Assembly: GCF_040529065.1 (NCBI RefSeq)
Contig: NZ_CP132343.1
Span: 62,001 to 126,000, forward strand
DNA length: 64,000 bases
Direction of reading: 5' to 3'
Origin: Xanthomonas sacchari
GTDB lineage: Bacteria; Pseudomonadota; Gammaproteobacteria; Xanthomonadales; Xanthomonadaceae
Each line of letters opens with the position of its first letter. Within the stretch, counting starts at the first letter, position 1. Shown piece after piece: positions 27,372 through 35,270 of the stretch. The notes under the pieces are model-generated. The model ran no database searches and was not told the DNA's origin. It worked only from the letters and a program-made list of their open reading frames with translations. The position numbers were made by a program, and so were the translations under genes.

Positions 27372-27818
27372 TCACTGGCTGCCGCTGAGCAGCCGATGCA
27401 CCAGTTCGAATCCAAGCACCGACATCGACGGATAGCGGGCGTACTCGTCCACCGACAGCATCCGCACGAAGGTATCGCCTTCGTGCAGTTCCCCGGCGAT
27501 GTGGAAGGTGAGCAGTTCCCCTGCATCCTCGGGCAGTGGCGCGTGGCCAATGATCTGGGCCAATGATCTGCCAGTCGCCGCGCTTGAGCTTCTGGGTGCC
27601 GGTGAACAGCAAGCGGATGTCCTGGTTGCCGTCGCGCACGGGCAGCGGCTGTCCAGGCGACGGCCAAGCGCCGGCGTGGAGGCATGCCGTTCCAGCACAC
27701 AAAAGCCGACCACCTGGCGATAGTCGCCCTGCGGCGCCCACAGCACCTGGCATAGCGCATACGTTCCCGTGTCCAACGGAATCGCAAAGACATCGCCTGC
27801 CCGGTACTTCACTGCCAT
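27372..27818 (-). pseudogene. Imm26-like immunity protein gene with two compensating frameshifts
   Basis: ATG 27818 has AGAGGGAAG as ribosome site. The start MAVKYRAGDVFAIPLDTGTYALCQVL fits the Imm26 family of immunity proteins. After residue ~58 the open frame turns into low-complexity RCPCATATRTSACC, while the neighbouring frame carries sensible sequence (QPLPVRDGNQDIRLLF, then KRGDWQIIG). The open frame regains sense at AQIIGHAPLPEDAGELLTFHIAGEL. The second switch coincides with a 13-bp tandem duplication (CCAATGATCT repeated, ~27543-27570). The gene is still open, but ~45 residues are scrambled, so the product is probably inactive. Sequencing error is an alternative. Confidence 0.65.
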
Positions 27819-28073
27819 TCCACTTCCCTCTTGCGTCTGAAAGCTGGATCGCCGCAACGGGGATCCCTGCAACGTGCCTGATGGCATCTACCTTACAGGC
27901 CGAGACGTTTTTCCGCGTCGGCGAAGCCACACCACGCATGACTTGCGGCTGGACCACTGCACACCGTGGCAGCAGTGCCTGGCAGGTGCCACGACGCCCT
28001 CGCCTGCCGGTTCGCTCGCCACCGGTTCACCCCCGTTGGCCCACACTGTCGCCCCACCTTTGGAGCGACTCTG

Positions 28074-28751
28074 ATGCACAAGACCTGGCTGCTCGCCTTG
28101 TTGGCGGTTCCCGCACTGGCCTACGCGGCGCCGGACGAGGACGCGGCGATGTGCCGCAACGGCGGCTTCCCCATGAGCACGGCCGGGTTCTCGCTCGCCA
28201 AGGTCGCGGTGCCGCGCCTGTACCTGCTCAACGACGACGACGGCTGCCCGGCCAAGGGCGAGACCGCGTGCCGGCAGCGCGCCTATGTGGTCAAGGACGA
28301 CACGGTGATCCTGGCGCAGCGCCAGGGCGGCTTCGTCTGCGCGTTCTACCCCAACAAGGTCGGCGGCAGCGCCGGCTGGGTGGCGGCGTCCAGCGTGCAG
28401 CCGCTGCCGACGACGGCCGCACCGAAGCCGCAGGCCTGGGTCGGTCAGTGGCACGACGGCGACAACGGCCTGCAACTGATCGCGAACGGCGACGGCACCA
28501 TCACCGCCAACGGCGATGCCTACTGGCCCAGCGCCAACCCGAGCCCCGAAGACCGGCCGGGCGGCCCGAACATCGGCGCCGTCACCGCGCGGGGGTTTCC
28601 GGAAGGCAATCGACTGGAACTGAGCGAGGACGACTGCAAGGTCCGCCTGCAACTGGTCGGCGACCTGCTGGTGGTCTCGGACAACCTGCAGTGCGGCGGC
28701 GCCAATGTGAGCTTCAATGGCGTGTACCGGCGCAAGGCCGCAAAGCACTGA
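28074..28751 (+). CDS. exported hypothetical protein
   Basis: 225 residues from ATG 28074 (GGAG upstream) with a clear signal peptide (TWLLALLAVPALAYAAP). The mature protein has two parts. Residues ~20-115 (AAMCRNGGFPMSTAGFSLAKV to GSAGWVAASSVQPLP) include an SH3-like stretch, VVKDDTVILAQRQGGFVCAFYP. Residues ~120-225 (WVGQWHDGDNGLQLIANGDGTITANGDAYW to CGGANVSFNGVYRRK) form a beta-rich domain with repeated Gly-Asp turns. Several paired Cys fit a periplasmic location. It is the only rightward gene in this stretch. Function unknown. Confidence 0.75.
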   Translation: MHKTWLLALLAVPALAYAAPDEDAAMCRNGGFPMSTAGFSLAKVAVPRLYLLNDDDGCPAKGETACRQRAYVVKDDTVILAQRQGGFVCAFYPNKVGGSAGWVAASSVQPLPTTAAPKPQAWVGQWHDGDNGLQLIANGDGTITANGDAYWPSANPSPEDRPGGPNIGAVTARGFPEGNRLELSEDDCKVRLQLVGDLLVVSDNLQCGGANVSFNGVYRRKAAKH

Positions 28752-28829
28752 GGCGAGCGTTTGCGGCTCTCGGGTTGCATGTCATCCGGGCGGCGAGGTC
28801 GTGCCGCCTGGGTTCTCGAAAGCGTGCCT

Positions 28830-29054
28830 TCAGATGCCCGGCCATAGCCCGATCAAGCGACTCCGCCAGGCGTCGCTGCCCAGGAACGCGGAGAACACGT
28901 GGACACCGGCGCCGATCGCAAGCAGCACGCACGCGCCCGACCGTACCGGCGACGCAGGATCAACGCCCACGCAGAGCGCGGCAACACCAAGTAGCGCGCC
29001 GACGAGCAAGCACAACACACGTGTCGATCGACGACTTGCGCGCACCATCCCCAT
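28830..29054 (-). CDS. small membrane protein
   Basis: 74 residues with helices VLCLLVGALLGVAALCVGV and GACVLLAIGAGVHVFSAFLG, an Arg-rich N-terminus and the end RLIGLWPGI. It lies 33 bp downstream of the DUF1851 gene's stop in the same direction. Nothing beyond membrane topology can be said, and such a short gene could be spurious. Confidence 0.45.
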   Translation of the reverse strand: MGMVRASRRSTRVLCLLVGALLGVAALCVGVDPASPVRSGACVLLAIGAGVHVFSAFLGSDAWRSRLIGLWPGI

Positions 29055-29087
29055 CAGCCATGCCTTGCGAAATCGCTCGGTTTCACG

Positions 29088-29546
29088 TCACAAGCCCACG
29101 CTTTGCGCGACGAGATCCGCGAACACCCATGCATCGCCCTTGTCGTACGTCTCGGGCGCTTCCGTGCCGCCCAGCATCGGATACGGCTGCGGGATATAGA
29201 TCTGCCCGGGCTTCAACGGGCCAAGACGCGCCGCGATCGCCCGCACGTGGTCACCGCGCAACACGTACGCCTCGAAGCCCGGTTCGCGCAGGATGGCCGC
29301 CTCGAACGCCGCGGTGGACGCGTGCGCGCCATAGGACTTGCCGGCGGCCTTGAACGGGTGCAACACCGCGTAATCCTGGCTGGCCGGGTCATGCAGAAAG
29401 AAGTGGCCGAGGCTCGAGTAGCCGACAACGACGGTGTACGCCGGGAACGCGTCCGCCCACGGACCAAGGACTTCGTGCGATTCCGGCGCGATCAAGTGGT
29501 ACAGCGGGACGTTCGTCGTGTCAGCGCGCTCTGTACTCTGGCTCAT
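29088..29546 (-). CDS. DUF1851 (Tdi1-like) immunity protein
   Basis: 152 residues from ATG 29546. It resembles the DUF1851 domain found in T6SS immunity proteins such as Tdi1: YHLIAPESHEVLGPWADAFPAYTVVVGYSSLGHFFLHDPASQDYAVLHPF, then GGTEAPETYDKGDAWVFADLVAQSV. No signal peptide, so the protected target would be cytoplasmic (Tdi1 blocks an ADP-ribosylating toxin; known for that family only). No toxin gene is adjacent, so it looks like an orphan immunity gene. It lies at the lower end of the cassette-like array. Confidence 0.7.
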   Translation of the reverse strand: MSQSTERADTTNVPLYHLIAPESHEVLGPWADAFPAYTVVVGYSSLGHFFLHDPASQDYAVLHPFKAAGKSYGAHASTAAFEAAILREPGFEAYVLRGDHVRAIAARLGPLKPGQIYIPQPYPMLGGTEAPETYDKGDAWVFADLVAQSVGL

Positions 29547-29617
29547 TGGAGGCCTTGCTGCAATTGGCAGGCCAGGATACCAAGCCGCGTGCATCCGCTT
29601 GCTGTGAGCGTGTTCAC

Positions 29618-29881
29618 CTAGGTCTTGGCGATAGCGCCATAGCACTTGGCCGATCCATCCAGGAAGAACTGTACGTCGTGCGCTTCGCACCAAGCTTCCA
29701 GCTCGGCCTTGAACACCGGCCACAAGTCGCGCGCCCATTCGGGTGCACTTTGCGTCCAGGCATGCTCGGTAGGCACGTAGACCGTCGGCATGCCCATCGG
29801 GAAGTCCAGCACGAACACGCCACCCGGCCCGATGCAGACGAGTTCTTCCTTCCAGCGGGGATGGAATTGGAATGTGGTCAT
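29618..29881 (-). CDS. hypothetical small protein
   Basis: 87 residues from ATG 29881. The sequence is Trp-rich and acidic: FHPRWKEELVCIGPGGVFVLDFPMGMPTVYVPTEHAW, then WPVFKAELEAWCEAHDVQFFLDG. No signal peptide. Size, acidity and setting among orphan immunity-like genes suggest an immunity or antitoxin role, but no family is recognised. The upstream membrane-protein gene ends 7 bp before this start, so the two are probably cotranscribed. Confidence 0.6.
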   Translation of the reverse strand: MTTFQFHPRWKEELVCIGPGGVFVLDFPMGMPTVYVPTEHAWTQSAPEWARDLWPVFKAELEAWCEAHDVQFFLDGSAKCYGAIAKT

Positions 29882-29888
29882 CTGGCGC

Positions 29889-30275
29889 TCAAGCTGTCTT
29901 CTTTGAAGAATGTGCCTCTCCGCTTCGGGCGGCAAACCATGCATCGCTGGAAGGTATGTACAGCAATGTCAGAGCAGCGAGCTTTGCCGCCACCATCAAC
30001 CAACCCATGCCGAGATGATTGGCGGAGCTTGCCGTAGAAACCAGACCAAGTAAGCCAACCGCTGTGTATGCAGTGCGCGCCAGCTGGCTGCCACGCATCA
30101 TCTTCACGATCAGAAAAATCAACAACGAATAGAGGACCGCCAAAGCGCTGTAAGGCAGCCAGAGCGGCACATCCAGCGTGCCGGACAGACCGATCATCTG
30201 CGCTAGCCCGATCATGTGCGTCGCGACAAGCAGGGCGACCGAGGCAGAAACGGCTTTGGGGCGGTCAGGTCGCAT
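29889..30275 (-). CDS. four-helix membrane protein
   Basis: 128 residues from ATG 30275 (GAGG 6 nt upstream). Hydrophobic segments VSASVALLVATHMIGLAQMIGL, LPYSALAVLYSLLIFLIVKMM, TAYTAVGLLGLVSTASSA and LMVAAKLAALTLLYI suggest four helices; the C-terminus is polar (SGEAHSSKKTA). No family recognised. It probably shares an mRNA with the small gene just downstream. Confidence 0.6.
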   Translation of the reverse strand: MRPDRPKAVSASVALLVATHMIGLAQMIGLSGTLDVPLWLPYSALAVLYSLLIFLIVKMMRGSQLARTAYTAVGLLGLVSTASSANHLGMGWLMVAAKLAALTLLYIPSSDAWFAARSGEAHSSKKTA

Positions 30276-30366
30276 AGGTTGCCTCAATGGATCGCTTGCC
30301 AAGGGTAAAAAACAGCAGCGGAGACCACGAACTCATTCGGACGGTCCTCACCGGCTGGATTCCAGT

Positions 30367-30723
30367 TCAAGCGACATCAAGCGCCAATGCTGGCTTCTGT
30401 GAGCACTCAGGCACATTCAGGAATGCAACTGATGTCGCTGCGATTTCGATCAAGCCGCGAACCAGGTAGAGATGACTGACGCCGGGCTGCTCGCCCGTGA
30501 CGAACTGGCTGACGTTGCCGGGTCCAGCATGCTGCTGCAGCGCGTCCAGGTCCGCGATCTGATTGAAGCGCGCCACGCCGCCAAAGCAAAGGATGCCCAA
30601 TACCCGCTCGCGCGATTGACTCGATGGATAGTAGGCGAGTCGTATCTCGGCAGCGCGCTCGACCGGGTCGAGGGAAACGCCCAATAGCACCGCGTCGTGA
30701 AATTCCAATTGGGACAGATCCAT
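30367..30723 (-). CDS. hypothetical cytoplasmic protein
   Basis: 118 residues starting MDLSQLEFHDAVLLGVSLDPVERAAEIRLAYYPSSQSRERV. It alternates charged and hydrophobic residues like a small beta-sandwich and has no signal. The pattern LEFHDAxLLGVSLD...AEIRL recurs in uncharacterised immunity-like proteins, but I cannot name the family. The ATG follows 3 bp after a degenerate attC-like element, as expected for a gene at the start of an integron cassette. Confidence 0.6.
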   Translation of the reverse strand: MDLSQLEFHDAVLLGVSLDPVERAAEIRLAYYPSSQSRERVLGILCFGGVARFNQIADLDALQQHAGPGNVSQFVTGEQPGVSHLYLVRGLIEIAATSVAFLNVPECSQKPALALDVA

Positions 30724-30725
30724 AG

Positions 30726-30774
30726 GTGCGTCTGATGTGTTTAATGATGAGTCGACGTCAACAACGGGTTAGAC
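30726..30774 (-). repeat. degenerate attC-like element
   Basis: On the minus strand it starts with a perfect GTCTAAC core and ends TCAGACG just before the next gene's ATG, but the stem region is short and lacks the usual L'' and L' boxes. The upstream gene's last codons run into it, as is common for cassettes. It may be a decayed attC. Confidence 0.35.
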
Positions 30775-31148
30775 GGGTCAAGCCTGTCATGTGCCGGCAT
30801 GCTGCCAGCATAGAAGCCTTCAAACACCAACTGGAGTCGGTCGCACAGATCGTGGACATCTTCGTCGGAGGCGCCCTTGATCGCAAAGACGTCGTTGGGA
30901 TTGAAGTGGCAACCAAGGAGCATCAGCACGAAGCTGAAGATCCGGAACAGAGGCCATGCCGTCTCGCGCTCAAGTTCGCCCTCGGTCGCCAGGTCATACA
31001 ATGCCTTCTCCAGAAGCCAGTACTCGTCCCAGTCCCAGCGCATCTCTTCATGGAGACGACCGACGAACGAGCAGTCGTCGTATGCACCGCATCGGGCGAA
31101 GTTGCGGGCAACAACGTTGGTGGCGTTCAAAGCGATGTCCGCTTGCAT
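30741..31148 (-). CDS. hypothetical acidic protein
   Basis: 135 residues. Contains RNFARCGAYDDCSFVGRLHEEMRWDWDEYWLLEKALYDLATEG and a C-terminal helical part with DVFAIKGASDEDVHDLCDRLQLVFEGFYAGS. Helical, Trp- and Asp-rich, no signal; reminiscent of small immunity proteins. The reading frame runs into the attC-like element at 30726-30774, and the last residues (NPLLTSTHH) are encoded by it. Confidence 0.6.
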   Translation of the reverse strand: MQADIALNATNVVARNFARCGAYDDCSFVGRLHEEMRWDWDEYWLLEKALYDLATEGELERETAWPLFRIFSFVLMLLGCHFNPNDVFAIKGASDEDVHDLCDRLQLVFEGFYAGSMPAHDRLDPSNPLLTSTHH

Positions 31149-31184
31149 TGCGTCGCTCCACCGAGGGCAGTAGACCCGATTGAG

Positions 31185-31511
31185 TCAGCGGGTTTTTTTG
31201 TCATGCCTGCCTCGCGTGCCAAGCACTAGGGTAATGAGAGAGCCGGTGGTGCAGAAACCTACGCCCAAGAGGAGTGGATCAAGCAGCCTTACGACTAGAT
31301 AGGCGCCGCCGATGAAGTATTGAAGCAGGGAGATGAAGACGCATAGCACCACCAGAACCATCAAAAGGATGCCGACAGCGCCAAACATCACGCCAAGTGT
31401 CTTCATCCTCCCAGGCAGGCCACCGGCCATCCGGAGAGCGGAATAGTTCATCGAAGCACACGTGGCAAAGACAAGGGCCACAATTCCTAACCGAATCGCT
31501 GTACCGTCCAT
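31185..31511 (-). CDS. membrane protein
   Basis: 108 residues from ATG 31511. Three hydrophobic helices: IRLGIVALVFATCASMNYSAL, MFGAVGILLMVLVVLCVFISLLQYFIGG and LLLGVGFCTTGSLITLVLG, with a basic tail GRHDKKTR. No family recognised. The next leftward gene starts 37 bp downstream without an intervening attC, so the pair may be one unit. Confidence 0.55.
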   Translation of the reverse strand: MDGTAIRLGIVALVFATCASMNYSALRMAGGLPGRMKTLGVMFGAVGILLMVLVVLCVFISLLQYFIGGAYLVVRLLDPLLLGVGFCTTGSLITLVLGTRGRHDKKTR

Positions 31512-31694
31512 CTGTGGCCCGATTGTTCCTGTTACCGCAGAAGCGCGGCGTGGCGCGATCCTCGCCGAGCCAGTGATTGCGGTCAATGGCTACCAATCAC
31601 TGGAGCGGCAAGGGATGTCTACGGCGGAGTGTCGGTGCGTGTCGTTGGGTTGACTGAGGTAGACGTCCCGCACATTTATCTACCCCGTAATCGG

Positions 31695-32009
31695 TCAGGC
31701 CACCGCGTTAGACTCCTCCAGATGGGGGATTGCGGCACGATCCGCGCCGGCCTCGTCCTGGCAACGCATTTCCTGCAGGTGACCATCGTGACCAATGGCG
31801 ACGACCAACTGGCCCCGGTAGGCACCCAGGGCGGGCACGAAATCCTTGACGACAGGTGGTTCGTTGAGCACTCCGCCGTGTTCATCAAGGCCGGACAGGA
31901 TCTACTGCTTGATGTCGTCCTCGACGCCCGGCAGATCCTCAAGCACGCGCTTGAGCGCCGAACCCGATCTTTCGTCCGTGACGAGTTCGGCGCTACCCGC
32001 CGGATACAT
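31695..32009 (-). pseudogene. broken hypothetical gene with in-frame amber codon
   Basis: From ATG 32009 the minus strand reads MYPAGSAELVTDERSGSALK, then KRVLEDLPGVEDDIKQ, a TAG at 31902-31904, and on in the same frame ILSGLDEHGGVLNEPPVVKDF, QLVVAIGHDGHLQEM and EESNAVA before TGA. Both halves have coding-like composition and no frame change, so the amber looks like a single substitution in a former ~104-residue gene. The true start may lie further upstream. Confidence 0.5.
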
Positions 32010-32023
32010 TGCGGGACTGGCAG

Positions 32024-32419
32024 CTAGCGCCACGCCGAGTAAGTCGTCACATGGGTGCGTTCGAGCCTTCCCTCCGCGTCCGTGTCCATCTCGATCACGT
32101 AGCCCGACTTTCGGAGAAGCGACTCTTCGGTGGCGATGACGCATCGCCGCCGCCGGGGCGCCGTTTCCTGGCAGGCATCGAAGAAGTAGTCGCTCGAACC
32201 TACGACAGTCGATCCTGCAAGATGGCGGTCAAGGCCACGTTGCAGCTGCTCCGCGTCATAGGTCCGATAGGGACGGTCAGACGGCAAGCCGGACGCGGCA
32301 TACACCAGCTGCCATGGCGTCTCGCAGGCACACGGCATCGGCGAATAGCCGACGAGCATGAAGCCGGCGACACACGCCACGATGGTCGCGGCTCCCAGGG
32401 CCTGGATACGTCGATGCAT
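32024..32419 (-). CDS. hypothetical membrane-anchored or exported protein
   Basis: 131 residues with an N-terminal hydrophobic segment (LGAATIVACVAGFMLVGYSP). The rest is a small Cys-containing domain (PCACETPWQLVYAASGLPSD; DYFFDACQETAPRRRRCVIATEE; YVIEMDTDAEGRLERTHVTTYS). Four Cys after the helix would fit disulfides in the periplasm. The segment YRTYDAEQLQRGLDRHL resembles periplasmic immunity lipoproteins, but no family is claimed. Confidence 0.55.
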   Translation of the reverse strand: MHRRIQALGAATIVACVAGFMLVGYSPMPCACETPWQLVYAASGLPSDRPYRTYDAEQLQRGLDRHLAGSTVVGSSDYFFDACQETAPRRRRCVIATEESLLRKSGYVIEMDTDAEGRLERTHVTTYSAWR

Positions 32420-32546
32420 TCTGTAGCGTTCCTAGATCAGTTCGCGATGGAGTAGGCGTCGCCTCGCCCTACCGAACAGAGCGCAAGACAAGGGAACCAA
32501 CGCGCGTCAAAGGTTCAGTTGACCCCTTCAGAGATGTCTCATTGCA

Positions 32547-33008
32547 TCAGCACGTCTTGCCGAGCGTCACCAACAGGTGCACTGACCTGTCAGGGGGCGC
32601 ATCATCCTGCGGTCGCGCAATCGGACTGCTGGTGCCGGCAGCGATGATGGTCTTGATCTGACAGGCGGGAATGCCCTGCTCCAGCAGATAGTCATAGACC
32701 AGTTCGGCGCGACGTGCCGACAACATCATGCACGATGCAGGGCTGCACTCAGTTGCGTTCGCCCTCCCCATCAAGTCATAAGCGACGTTCGGATACTTCT
32801 TCATGATTGAGACATTCACCTGTAGATTCTCGAGTTGAATTCCACTCGCGTTATCCATCGAGTCCTCAAGGTTCTCCCCTACAAGCGGATGTCCCTGTTT
32901 GAAGTAGACCGGCCGCCAGTCAAGCGACATCGACTGTGCCGGACCTGCCAGCAGTACGGCGGCGAAGAGCGTCAACCTCTTCATTGCTGCAACGCGGATT
33001 ATTTGCAT
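32547..33008 (-). CDS. exported OmpA-like protein
   Basis: 153 residues from ATG 33008, chosen over ATG 32984 because GGGGGA lies just upstream. Signal peptide MKRLTLFAAVLLAGPAQS. The mature domain resembles the peptidoglycan-binding OmpA C-terminal fold: NVSIMKKYPNVAYDLMGRANATECSPASCMMLSARRAELVYDYLLEQGIPACQIKTI, matching the family order (beta strand, then LSxxRAxxVxxYLxxxGI). The family's peptidoglycan-binding Asp/Arg pair is only partly kept (the Arg is in SARRAELV). Two extra Cys may be bridged. There is no beta-barrel or lipobox, so it is a free periplasmic protein. Confidence 0.7.
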   Translation of the reverse strand: MQIIRVAAMKRLTLFAAVLLAGPAQSMSLDWRPVYFKQGHPLVGENLEDSMDNASGIQLENLQVNVSIMKKYPNVAYDLMGRANATECSPASCMMLSARRAELVYDYLLEQGIPACQIKTIIAAGTSSPIARPQDDAPPDRSVHLLVTLGKTC

Positions 33009-33034
33009 GTGTCATCCCCCTGATTGAACCGATG

Positions 33035-33055
33035 CGCGAAGCGATCGGCTTCGCG
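33035..33055. terminator. hairpin, possible terminator or attC stem
   Basis: Perfect 8-bp stem CGCGAAGC / GCTTCGCG around a GATCG loop, in the gap between two leftward genes. There is no T tract on either side. It could be the core of a decayed attC, but no GTTAGRY-like ends were found at the right distance. Confidence 0.35.
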
Positions 33056-33092
33056 ACTCGGGACCGATGTAAGGCGAGCTAGTCGCCGCGCT

Positions 33093-33443
33093 TCACCCGG
33101 AGCGTACGTCGGCCATCGCGGTGCGTTCTCCACGTTTCCTGCGTCTCCATCGATAGACCAGATGGACCGAACTGTTGAGGAGCACCCAGCACAACACCGG
33201 AAACCAGGCACTGTCGGCGACACGCAAGGCCGCCTGCATTCCCTGCGATGTGACCGCGTCCGGTCCCAATCCATCCCGCAGGAACCAGTCGACGCAAATT
33301 AGACAGAGGAGGGTCATGGTCGACGTAAACAGGAACAGCCACAACGCCAGGCGGGATGGGAAGACGACCGCCACCACGAAGGCAGCGCCGGCGCACGCAA
33401 CCAGCGCCAGGAATCCGATCACAAATGCCTGCATGACATGCAT
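33093..33443 (-). CDS. three-helix membrane protein
   Basis: 116 residues from ATG 33443 (ATG 33434 is an alternative), 8 bp after the stop of the lipoprotein gene. Helices AFVIGFLALVACAGAAFVVAVVF, LALWLFLFTSTMTLLCLICVDWFL and WFPVLCWVLLNSSVHLVYRW, then a basic tail (RRRKRGER). Probably cotranslated with the upstream lipoprotein; function unknown. Confidence 0.6.
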   Translation of the reverse strand: MHVMQAFVIGFLALVACAGAAFVVAVVFPSRLALWLFLFTSTMTLLCLICVDWFLRDGLGPDAVTSQGMQAALRVADSAWFPVLCWVLLNSSVHLVYRWRRRKRGERTAMADVRSG

Positions 33444-33451
33444 CGCGCCGC

Positions 33452-33769
33452 TCACCACTTCCCAAAGTAGGACGAGATGTCGAAGTAGACCTCGCGCTCC
33501 TCGCCGGAGGGCAGCACGATCGTGATGAGGTCCATGGCCGACGGCTCGAACAACAGCGACTGCGATTTGATGCGCGCGCCGGGGTAGTGCTGATCGAGCC
33601 ATGTGCGTTGCGCGGCGATGCCCGCGCCTTCGCTATGCGCCGAAGACAGATCGACGGGACGGTCCGGCGATGCGCCATCCCCATGTGCGACGGCCGGCCG
33701 CGGCGACGGCGCGGAGTGACATGCCACAAGGCCCGCCAGCAGGATCAACGACAGCAGTCCACACTTCAT
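33452..33769 (-). CDS. small lipoprotein
   Basis: 105 residues. Lipobox LAGLVAC puts the lipidated Cys at residue 17. A flexible Pro/Ala/Ser linker follows, then a small domain (RTWLDQHYPGARIKSQSLLFEPSAMDLITIVLPSGEEREVYFDISSYFGKW) that ends in aromatic residues. Small lipoproteins of this kind occur as immunity partners of secreted effectors in Xanthomonadaceae, but no effector is nearby and no family is named. Confidence 0.6.
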   Translation of the reverse strand: MKCGLLSLILLAGLVACHSAPSPRPAVAHGDGASPDRPVDLSSAHSEGAGIAAQRTWLDQHYPGARIKSQSLLFEPSAMDLITIVLPSGEEREVYFDISSYFGKW

Positions 33770-33923
33770 ATCACACCCCCTAATGTGGTCGACCAGACAG
33801 CTGGATCAGAGTAGACCTGTCGGCGCACTGCGCACAATAGCGCGCGGTCTGGCTAGGACTTCGCTTGATGCATCACTCGATCAACTGCGCACCTGGTCCC
33901 GCAACCTTCTCCGCCGGACGCCG

Positions 33924-34619
33924 CTAATAGCACTGCCACGCAAGCGCCCACTCGTCTTCTTTTCCGGGCGCTGTTCCGCGGCCGAAGTAGCCGACACCGC
34001 TGTCGCCCCACATCCAGCGGCCCTTGTCCGTGGAGTCGATCTGGAAGACGAATTCCGGCGACGCGGGATGGCGCTTGAACGGCGCCCAGAAGATCTCGGC
34101 CTGGATCAGCGTCGGCCATCCTCCAAGCTTGAAGCCATCCAGGTTCCGGAAGAGATCGTGGTAGTGCGCTTCGATATCTGCGGGCAGATCCATCGGCGCA
34201 TCCTCCCAGCACGGGTAGTCGTCATGAAAGACATGCGGCCGCATCGGAAATGCGCTGATCGGCGAATCGGTGTGCCGTGGCGTCAGCGGGATCAGTCCAT
34301 CGAGCCGCTTGTACGCCCGCAGACACCACCCTTGTCCGTTGGGCGTATCGACCGGGAGCGTATCGGGACCGATGAACACCGCAATGAATGCGATATCCGC
34401 GAGGCGGGCCGGACGCAGAGGCAATTCGCTGACGTTGATCTGACACAGCGCATGCATCGGCCGTCCCGCCGTCTCCGGCCATGCCTCGCCAGGCGCACAG
34501 ACGTTCACACGACCGAACCAACTCGCCAGGGGATCGTCGGGCGGCCGGAATCCCCCAATCTCCAGGATGACACCCGAGCGGGCGAGTTGGGCTTTGAGGT
34601 CGTCAGCTGTCGTTGTCAC
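33924..34619 (-). CDS. DUF1963 (YwqG-like) protein
   Basis: 231 residues from a GTG at 34619. The layout fits DUF1963/YwqG: IGGFRPPDDPLASWFGRVNV at ~20-40, MHALCQINVSELPLRPARLADIAFIAVFIG, GWCLRAYKRLDGLIPL, then KLGGWPTLIQAEIFW and the C-terminal WMWGDSGVGYFGRGTAPGKEDEWALAWQCY. Members occur widely in polymorphic-toxin immunity loci; biochemical function is unknown. No signal peptide. It is one of several such single genes in this leftward series. Confidence 0.8.
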   Translation of the reverse strand: MTTTADDLKAQLARSGVILEIGGFRPPDDPLASWFGRVNVCAPGEAWPETAGRPMHALCQINVSELPLRPARLADIAFIAVFIGPDTLPVDTPNGQGWCLRAYKRLDGLIPLTPRHTDSPISAFPMRPHVFHDDYPCWEDAPMDLPADIEAHYHDLFRNLDGFKLGGWPTLIQAEIFWAPFKRHPASPEFVFQIDSTDKGRWMWGDSGVGYFGRGTAPGKEDEWALAWQCY

Positions 34620-34699
34620 GTGTGCGTCTTCCGCGCTTCATCCAGGCGGGGCCGTGTTTAATGGCTTTGCGTTCAATAGAACAGGGATCAGTGTGCATT

Positions 34700-34760
34700 T
34701 CCAAGACAAGTGCGCCGATCCTGTTTCCTTGGTACGTCAGGGTTGAGCGCATTGTCAGGC
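34700..34760 (-). repeat. possible degenerate attC
   Basis: On the plus strand, TTGAGCGCATTGTCAGGC ends this stretch, matching the L''/R'' ends of the clear attC sites at 35209 and 38209 (TTGAA...GTCAG). The other end (TTCCAAGAC) is only a weak R' match, so this is a low-confidence call. Confidence 0.3.
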
Positions 34761-34788
34761 CACACCGTAGGCATGCTTCCCATGCACT

Positions 34789-35205
34789 TCAATCATCGGA
34801 CGCGTCATAGATATCCAGGCTGAGCGAGATGCCACAGCACGAAAGTGCTCCGAGCACCTCTGGGCAGAACTCCATTCCATCGTTGGAGGAGCCCATGAAC
34901 ACGCCGCAGAAAAAGTCCATTGTGAAGCGTGACCGAAGCGAGGCCCAAACGGCCGGATCTTCTGTCAGCTTGCTCAGTATCTTGGAGATTTGGGCCGGAA
35001 TGTCTTCGGGGTAGCTGTCTTCAGCCGCCAAGCTCCATCGTCCGATCTTCTCTACGTAGCGGTTGCCGGTCTTGGCCCCTACACGGATATCACCCTTGGC
35101 AAATGCCCTGGTTGGCTCACAGCCCAGCAGGTCCGTGATCTCTGATGGCACGAGGTCATCTCCAAAGATTCGGAAGGAGACGATCGAGTGGTCTGCAATT
35201 CTCAT
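34789..35205 (-). CDS. DUF4279 protein in an integron cassette
   Basis: 138 residues. The pattern VSFRIFGDDLVPSEITDLLGCEPTRAFAKGDIR followed by GRWSLAAEDS is characteristic of DUF4279, a small family common in bacterial immunity and accessory loci. The second half (FTMDFFCGVFMGSSNDGMEFCPEVLGALSCCGISLSLDIY) completes the alpha/beta fold. The ATG lies 3 bp from the R' core of the attC at 35209-35270, the usual position in a cassette. Function unknown. Confidence 0.8.
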   Translation of the reverse strand: MRIADHSIVSFRIFGDDLVPSEITDLLGCEPTRAFAKGDIRVGAKTGNRYVEKIGRWSLAAEDSYPEDIPAQISKILSKLTEDPAVWASLRSRFTMDFFCGVFMGSSNDGMEFCPEVLGALSCCGISLSLDIYDASDD

Positions 35206-35208
35206 GGC

Positions 35209-35270
35209 GCGCCAACATACGAGTTAAGCCGCGCCGCGATCTGGAGGCGGTTTGAATCAACTGTCAGGGC
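35209..35270 (-). repeat. attC site
   Basis: Minus-strand order: R''-like GCCCTGAC, L'' TTCAAACCGCC, a GCGG-rich loop, L' GCGGCTTAACTC, and R'-like GTTGGCGC. The two halves fold into an imperfect hairpin. The stop codon of the DUF2185 gene lies inside R'' and the DUF4279 gene begins 3 bp beyond R'. This is the classic 59-60-bp element layout. Confidence 0.85.

Noticed and set aside
29547-29617. Possible attC between the DUF1851 gene and the next gene
   Set aside because: CAAGC/GCTTG arms and a CCTAGGT end exist, but no R' core and poor box spacing.
31706-31712. GTTAGAC core inside the broken gene
   Set aside because: No partner core or stem within 70 bp; probably chance.
31629-32027. 132-residue plus-strand open frame
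   Set aside because: Antisense to the interrupted gene, which has better composition; no ribosome site.
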